This document shows, piece after piece, positions 57,855-64,000 of a stretch of DNA of 64,000 bases. Position 1 is the first letter of the stretch. Each line of letters starts with the position of its first letter. This stretch comes from Aotearoamyces nothofagi. Its lineage: Eukaryota > Ascomycota > Leotiomycetes > Leotiales > Tympanidaceae. The notes below the pieces were generated by a model. It was not told where the DNA came from. It did no database searches and saw only the letters and a list, made by a program, of their open reading frames with translations. Made by a program: the position numbers and the translations under genes. The DNA lies in the NCBI GenBank assembly GCA_015345905.1, contig JADDTR010000001.1:496001-560000 (forward strand). The letters are read 5' to 3'.

Positions 57855-59121
57855 CACGCTAGAGTCTGCTGGCCCACCGGCGCCCCATTGGCTCGGCCCT
57901 ATGTCGGAATATACGTAGGTCTGCCACTACAGAGGCACAGTACTTGTTCGGCAGCTATACGGCAGCTATACGGTAGCTGTATGATAGCTGCGCATCGACG
58001 CACCTCACCGTGCCTACACATGCCTCGTCGCCCTATCGCCCTATCGCTCGCTCTATCGCCCTCCTACCGCCCCGCCGCTCCACCGTCCCGCCCTTCCGCC
58101 CTTCCGCCCTTCCGCTATCTGCGGGCTGGCGATGGCCCTTGGCAACCATGCATCATATCGCCGTCCGCCGTCCCCTTTCCGGCCTGGCCTACCCCACGTA
58201 AACCTCTAGGGCGTGTGGAAAAGACCAGGGATGTAAGGCACCTAAGGCCGTGTATGAGACGCTACAAGCCACCTCCTGGGTCTCTAGGCGAGTGGTGGCC
58301 TGCGGCCGTTCCAGGTCCCAGACTGCGCACGCTTTCCCGGCGTCCCAGGGGCAGGGCCGGCCAGGGCCAGCGTGCCCTCTGTCCGTGAACCCCATCTCAT
58401 CCCTCATCCCTCGTCCCTCTCCCTCATCTCTCCCATCCACGCACTTCTCTGGTGGCCACATACCATACCCACCTGAGGTGCCACCGTACACCACCCTGCC
58501 GCGCCTTACCACGCCTTACCACGCCGGTTTGGACGTGTCGGGCTGGTAAGTATCAGGACAGGACTTCCGGCATGGATCTCGTTGAGCCTTCCCATCCTGG
58601 CCCATGGCTGCTGACGGCACTCTGGCCTGCTTAGGTTGGTTACAGGATACATACGGGATACATAGCAGGGGCTCTCCTCCATTCTCGAAGTGCTAAACTT
58701 CTTCTCTTCTCCTCTGGGCTGTCTGCACTGCCCCTCTTTGCACCTTCTTGCACGTCTTGCGTTGCGCGACGTCCCACTTGAACCTCTCTCCCGCTCTATT
58801 TCCCCAGTCACTCCTTTGCTGATCTGTTAATTTGGCTCTTCTCTGCTCTATATCATCGAGAGCTGGCTCTCATCAACTCGAAGCTCTGCGCAGATCATCA
58901 CATAACGCATTGTTTCCATTGTCCAACTCACCACACTCCTTTCCGCTCTCCACAATACCGCCAGTCCTGGTAGTTCTTTACATAGATACTCAACACAAAG
59001 CATTATTGACGATATTGTTTCAAACAAGTCTTTCTACAAGCTGTCCTCATTCCTTTGGATTTCCCCTTCACACGACTTGGTAGCCTAGGCTCACACCATT
59101 CCGCGTTCCTGTATCGATCTT

Positions 59122-59227
59122 GTAAGTTGACGCAACCCGGCATAAGAGCGTCGTCACCCATTGTCGTGGCTCTGGTGCGTTATATATTATCTATGCTGGG
59201 TAATACTAACACCTTCCTCCCAAATAG
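59122..59227 (+). other. Predicted 5' UTR intron of the Rua1-type regulator gene
   Basis: It starts GTAAGT, has a perfect TACTAAC branch sequence at 59204-59210 and ends AAATAG. It lies 45 bp upstream of the start codon. Removal would eliminate the short upstream ATG near 59191 from the leader. Evidence is splice-signal sequence only. Confidence 0.65.
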
Positions 59228-59271
59228 CTTCTCCCGCAGTTTAATTTACTGGAAACTACAACCGCAACAGC

Positions 59272-61256
59272 ATGGATACAAATCAGGCGCAATTGTAAGT
59301 ACACCCACATTTAAGATCATATGCTGTGTGCTCACTACCCAATCCAGGCGCCATCAGATACAGACACCTTCCTTTATGTTTAACTCCAATAACAAGTTTC
59401 GAAGAGACCAGCCCCCGCCTCGGTCATTTCCTGTTGTCGGTATGAATCCTATCGAGATATCAAAGCCTTCGGAATCCGGAGTAGCCATGTGGTCTCCGGC
59501 ACCGCCGCTGAACTTCTCTCGTCCTCGGCCGTCGACTATACACGAAACTGGTTTCTCGTACTGCATGCCAGAAGCCAGTTCTTTCCCAGCCTGGGACTCT
59601 TCGACTATGCCCACCGTGTCCTCGCATGACGGCTTGCCGCCAACGTATGCTCTTCAGCAGGATCTGTACAATTCGAATGCCGGAGAAAGTAAGTTTAAAG
59701 TTAATTTGTGATGTCGTTCATATGCTTACTGGTTGTAGGTGGCTGGGCGTTTAAAGGATGCGATGAGGTTGTAGAGCTACAGAATGTTGACACAGATATG
59801 GGCCAGGCTTATACAACCGATGAAAGCATTCCAATTCTTGACTTGAGATACTCCGGATCTGGAAATGATCAGGAGGCTCTAGGACTGGATGCCAACTTCT
59901 CCTCGAGGCGTATGTCTGGTTCGTCATTTACCATGTCAGCCACTGGAGCCCTCTCCGACATGCCTTCATATGAGGACTTCTCCGCGGCATTTTCTGAAGC
60001 ACACTCATTCAGTTCTGATTTCCCGCCCCCATCCAACAGAACTTCGCTCATGTCTTCCACTCAGCTTTCGCCAGTAGCGTCGCCAAGAATGACGCCCCAA
60101 AATAGATCTGAACTGGTTCGAACGCAAAGCCGGGGCCGAGCATCTCCTTCTCCGAGACCTAGCATGCGATCTGCTCCGTATTCTGTGGACAGTGCTCGCA
60201 GCAAGAGATGGTCTACTGGATCGTATACTTCCGCACCGAATCGGAAACCTTCACCTTTTGTATATCACTCTACACTTGAAGGACTTGCACAAAACCCCAC
60301 ACGAATGTCGTCTAGACATTCCTCGCCCACAATGCCCAATAACCAGCTTCCTCTGAATATGAACCATCTTCAGACGCAGCAGTATCCTTTCCCTATGTCA
60401 AACAACGTAGGCTTTCATCGCAATAGCATGCTCCTCCCATCACATGCCTACCATGAGCCTCGCCATTTTGAGACTCCACCTCCTCTCTTGTCTCACGGAC
60501 TATTTCGAATGTTACAGAGTAACGCAGATCCTCATTCGCTAGATTCACACTACACAGATCTCAGTGATCCCCCTGATTTATACGCTTCTTTACACGAAGA
60601 GCAAGTACCGCCACCGGAGGAGGACATGAACCCGAGTAACCCCGACCTAGTACCTCACGAGCAGGAGTTGCGATTTGACGGCGACCTCTATACTCCTCGT
60701 TGGGTACGTGGTCACGGCAACAAGCGCGAAGGCTGGTGTGGTATCTGCAAACCTGGGAGATGGTTGGTGTTGAAGAACAGTGCATTCTGGTATGACAAGA
60801 GTTTCACCCACGGTATCAGTGCTGCGACAGGTAGCCCTTTCCAGGAGCCTCAAGAAACCAGACGGATGGATGGTAATCCGGATGTTTGGGAAGGTCTGTG
60901 CGGCAGCTGTAACGAGTGGGTAGCTCTGGTAAGTAGTAAGAAAAAGGGGACTACATGGTTTAGGCACGCTTACAAGGTATGACATTCTGAATTATTTGGC
61001 ATAGTTGATACAGGGAAGCTAATTTTGACTACAGTGCCATACGCATCCAAAAATCAAAGACGCACCAAAGCGACGCAGAGAAAGCAGCCACACTCGCGCT
61101 CTGGCAGCTTCAACATTTGCCAAACCTAAAATCGAAACGCCAATGACTCCTCAAATGACACCAAATCCGTCTGTTTCTAACACGCCTACGCCTGCGCAAC
61201 CAACACCTGCACGCAAAACCATCAGTCCATTGGAGAGCCTGTCCACCATGATATAA
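59272..61256 (+). CDS. Rua1-type transcription regulator (C-terminal zinc-binding domain)
   Basis: Putative nuclear regulator with the C-terminal domain first named for Ustilago Rua1, the activator of the ustilagic acid cluster. Exons are 59272..59294 (23 nt), 59348..59688, 59739..60976 and 61035..61256, giving 607 residues; introns are 53, 50 and 58 nt. The first 400 residues are Ser- and Pro-rich. The domain (about 430-545) reads GDLYTPRWVRG, EGWCGICKPGRWL, NSAFWYDKSFTHGISAATG, WEGLCGSCNEW and KKKGTTWFRHAYK, with the last ligand pair CHTH supplied by the next exon. Two CxxC pairs plus CxH make a likely zinc site. The C-terminal 70 residues are basic, then Thr- and Pro-rich. A 5' UTR intron precedes the short first coding exon. 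Confidence 0.9.
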
Positions 61257-62016
61257 CCGTGTCTCATATCGATTGTTTTATCGTCGTCCCTTTATTGTCA
61301 AGACACCAAGAGGGGGGTGGGTTTTATGGTGAATCGGTTCCGGATTCTAGGAATGAGTGGTTGCGGGACGACTGATAGGTTGGTTGAGCATGCATTGAGG
61401 GAACAGAGGTCTTATGATTCACGAAATATAGCGATGATCATTTTGGGCGTTTATAGAAAGAATACCGTACATATGGTAGAGTAGTTCCTACCATATACCT
61501 TAGTGATAGCACTAATTATCAAAAGAAAGGTTGATTTGCTATGCTCGGATGCGCAACTACTCATGCATAGGTTCTTTCCTACTTCTCACACCACCAACTG
61601 ATCAACAATTGAAAATTTCACGGTGTCTCGAAAAGCTGAGGCTACACAAGCCCGAACTCAAACATTTAGCATACTACTGTAACAGGACTGAAACACTACC
61701 TCTGTCGAATATTGTGGTCTAGTTTCGGCGAGTTGCCGGCCCGGGCGATCCAACATAAACTTTACGTGCACAAGGATGAAGTAGATCACGTTTGATAACT
61801 GTAGTCATCTGCCGATCCGATTATCCCATCGAAGACGATTGAGGTGAAGACTCCGGGTCATCGTCCAAAGTTAAGAGGTTGCAAACTAGCCACCTAGTGT
61901 GAACCGCTTGGCGCCTTGATCGCAAGGCTCAAGGAACATCACGAAACGCCCAAATCATTTGCAACGCAAGAAAATCCACATTAGACCTCTCAACTAGGAG
62001 CAATTGCAATTTCAGC
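61257..62016. other. Intergenic, 760 bp
   Basis: 3' flank of the Rua1-type gene and promoter side of MED10. The one short open frame (61531-61722) has no recognisable features. Confidence 0.4.
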
Positions 62017-62655
62017 ATGGCACCTGTTGATAAGATCGATCACAATGTCATTGAAGGTATGTTCCAGCTATTGGAGAATGGGGGGTATGGACAGTGGGCG
62101 CCATTGGCCGAAGCTGACGAGTAGCCAGGACAACTCCAAAACATTGTCCAGGACCTATACGAGCTCATGGTCCAAACGTCTTCATATGACAACGCTGGGG
62201 TTCGAAGCAGAGATGTTCTGCAGACTACAATGTACATATCTCCAGTCCTCTTTCCTACCAGTATGCGTTCTGAGCTAACCTCTGTCTTGCACCACAGCGA
62301 GCACCTACACGCCTCTCTCGAAACACTCCACAACACTGCCACGTCACCCTCGGCACCACAAATCAGGATTCCTCCTGAGCTGATTCAATATGTCGACTCT
62401 GGACGCAACCCGGATATCTACACAAGAGAGTTTGTGGAACTGGCAAGGAGAGGGAACCAGTTGATGAAGGGGAAAATGGAGGCCTTTGGCGATTTTAGGG
62501 ATGTGCTGGCTCGAGAGATGGGCACTGCCTTGCCGGAGTTGAAAGAAGATATTGCGCTGGTAGTGAAGGAGACGGGTGGAGATGTAGAGAAAGTGCTGGG
62601 TAACTGCGGGGACAACAACACTGCTGGGGCGGAGAATGGTGTGGAGGAGGCCTAG
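62017..62655 (+). CDS. MED10: Mediator complex subunit 10
   Basis: Middle-module subunit of Mediator (yeast Nut2), which links activators to RNA polymerase II. Exons are 62017..62056, 62129..62231 and 62298..62655, giving 166 residues; introns are 72 and 66 nt. Splicing gives HNVIEGQLQNIVQDLYELM, then SLETLHNTA and the family signature IPPELIQYVDSGRNPDIYTR, followed by ELARRGNQLMKGKMEAF. The second intron is stop-free and divisible by three; its donor is a weak GTACAT, so that junction is the least certain. A short Asn- and Glu-rich tail ends the protein. Confidence 0.92.
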
Positions 62656-62720
62656 GCGGGACGACAAAATACTTCATGGCCCCGGAAGGGCGTTAAATGG
62701 CGTTTAGGGGACTGGGTATA

Positions 62721-63287
62721 CCCGTGGGCTACTGCCATGCGAGACTTTCGTGATATACATCTTGATTTCGTGTAAGTCTGAGGAGCTCTCGATCTAACAA
62801 AGCTAGCTAGAGTTATATCGTTCAAAAATGCATAGATATAGCACTATGGTTAGACTTAATACAAAAGTTTCATGTTCTTCAGACTTTAGCAATATGCTAT
62901 AGAGTAAGAAGGCCCTTATCACTGTTTCCACATGGGGGTGTATTGCTACTTTGCGCCAATTCGGCTTTGTTATCTGTGTCTTGAATTTAGGATAGAATAC
63001 TACNCCCGTGGGCTACTGCCATGCGAGACTTTCGTGATATACATCTTGATTTCGTGTAAGTCTGAGGAGCTCTCGATCTAACAAAGCTAGCTAGAGTTAT
63101 ATCGTTCAAAAATGCATAGATATAGCACTATGGTTAGACTTAATACAAAAGTTTCATGTTCTTCAGACTTTAGCAATATGCTATAGAGTAAGAAGGCCCT
63201 TATCACTGTTTCCACATGGGGGTGTATTGCTACTTTGCGCCAATTCGGCTTTGTTATCTGTGTCTTGAATTTAGGATAGAATACTAC
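62721..63287. repeat. Exact 283-bp direct duplication around a single N
   Basis: Bases 62721-63003 and 63005-63287 read identically as far as I can follow them, offset by 284, with one N at 63004 between. This is what remains when two contig ends that overlap are placed side by side without merging. A true tandem duplication is less likely because the N sits exactly at the boundary. Confidence 0.9.
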
Positions 63288-63555
63288 CCTCATCAATATT
63301 GCATGCAATACTGACCGCTAATTTTGGGCGTGGTACCGAAATCACCTGGACAGCCTCTGCGGCAGGCTGCCCCCCGGGGTGCCAGCGGAACATTACTATA
63401 CCTTTCCCTTTCACGTGCGTTCTCTTTCACGTGCCTTCCCTTCCCAACTTAAGGTTGCTTGAGTCGCGTGTCCTCCTGTTTACCAAGTAAAACGAGGAAT
63501 ACAGAGGAGGATTTCATCGTATTATCGGAAATCTCTTGAAGGGGAGTATCGCTGA

Positions 63556-63795
63556 GAATATGAGCAGGCATGGAAAGATGCCACTACAGCTAGACCGGTT
63601 CCGGTCGAAGACCTCGATGCTACTACAACACAGATGCAGTCACCGGATAACACCTTACTGAACGAAATTGGACATCCGGCTGCTGATGAGCTCGATCAAA
63701 GCAATGAACAGGCGACCAATGTTTGCCGACAGCCTCTGCCATCTCCCAGCGTTATGTCAAAGGATGGTCTCGCTGCATATAGATATTTGATCTGA
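63556..63795 (+). other. Unidentified open stretch near the right edge
   Basis: An 80-codon open stretch (79 sense codons and a stop) with protein-like composition, for example EQAWKDATTARPVPVEDLD and then NEIGHPAADELDQSN. It has no ATG at its beginning, so it could be the last exon of a gene that starts in the unresolved region, or a remnant. I do not recognise the family. Confidence 0.3.
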
Positions 63796-64000
63796 TCAGG
63801 ATATTATATGTGCTTTGGCCTGACACCAAAGATGCTGGCTGGTATCGCCGGTATCTGTCCGTCGTGTGCTACCCTGCGCTGCACATACACATGAAATGAT
63901 TGACAGCTCCTCCCCACTCCCCCGCTTTTACTACAGATTGCGCTGTCTCGTACTTCCTTTATCCCGAGACAGATGCCGAGTCTTGTACTCTATAAGACAA

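Larger units (their letters stand above)
56116..59271. other. Intergenic, 3.2 kb, repeat-bearing, includes a 5' UTR intron
   Basis: No gene is supported. Contents are a GCACCTACC-type repeat near 57095-57150, a GGGGGTGGCT array at about 57794-57854, a CCGCCCTTCC array near 58085-58115 and a pyrimidine-rich leader at 58690-59120. The right end is the 5' UTR of the Rua1-type gene. Confidence 0.45.
62656..64000. other. Right-edge region with assembly join, no firm gene
   Basis: Contains the exact duplication around the N at 63004 and, after it, one unidentified open stretch at 63556-63795. The remainder shows nothing recognisable. Confidence 0.4.

Noticed and set aside
1-64000. CRISPR array, bacterial operon or intact mobile element
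   Set aside because: The window is fungal nuclear DNA with spliced genes; no regularly spaced repeats with unique spacers, transposase, reverse transcriptase or terminal repeats were found.

Overview
The window is nuclear DNA of a filamentous ascomycete (Pezizomycotina, most likely a eurotiomycete). Most genes are split by short introns of about 48-82 nt with GT..AG ends. The protein families are fungal: Zn2Cys6 regulators, an AcrB-type ubiquitination-network protein, a Rua1-type regulator, a DUF7729-like wall protein and a CYP504-like P450. I predict 19 protein-coding genes, one of them cut by the left edge. Exon models were built by hand from reading frames and splice signals. I found no tRNA, rRNA or intact mobile element.

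Left edge, 1-7.2 kb: a putative catabolic cluster of a fungal_trans regulator (N-terminus off the window), a short-chain dehydrogenase, a CYP504-like P450 and an amidohydrolase. The dehydrogenase and P450 are divergent over one 353-bp promoter. CYP504 enzymes hydroxylate phenylacetates on the way to homogentisate, so the set may release and oxidise an aromatic amide or related compound (inference).

7.2-26.5 kb: long, repeat-laden intergenic tracts separate a secreted, probably GPI-anchored protein (10.6-11.9 kb), an Old Yellow Enzyme-like flavin oxidoreductase (14.9-16.4 kb, very GC-rich), a Zn2Cys6 factor (21.8-23.8 kb) and the large subunit of DNA primase on the minus strand (24.7-26.5 kb). 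The 16.4-21.8 kb tract is GC-rich, with G-runs, GTAC repeats and trinucleotide repeats. A 15-nt minisatellite at 13.4-13.7 kb reads as pentapeptide-like repeats on the minus strand.

26.5-45.7 kb: a degraded coding-like stretch, then a same-strand pair of proline dehydrogenase and a divergent pyrroline-5-carboxylate reductase, which act in opposite directions on the same metabolite. Next come the CCR4 deadenylase (minus), a class I methyltransferase-fold protein, a divergent mitochondrial pair (ETFRF1-like LYR protein with a 13-nt microexon; hotdog thioesterase-like protein) and AcrB.

45.7-64 kb: 3-isopropylmalate dehydrogenase (minus, five exons), a PHD-finger protein, a proline-rich protein of unknown function, a Rua1-type zinc-binding regulator with a clear 5' UTR intron, and Mediator subunit 10. 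At 62.7-63.3 kb an exact 283-bp duplication flanks a single N, which marks an unresolved assembly join. The last 0.7 kb holds one unidentified open stretch.
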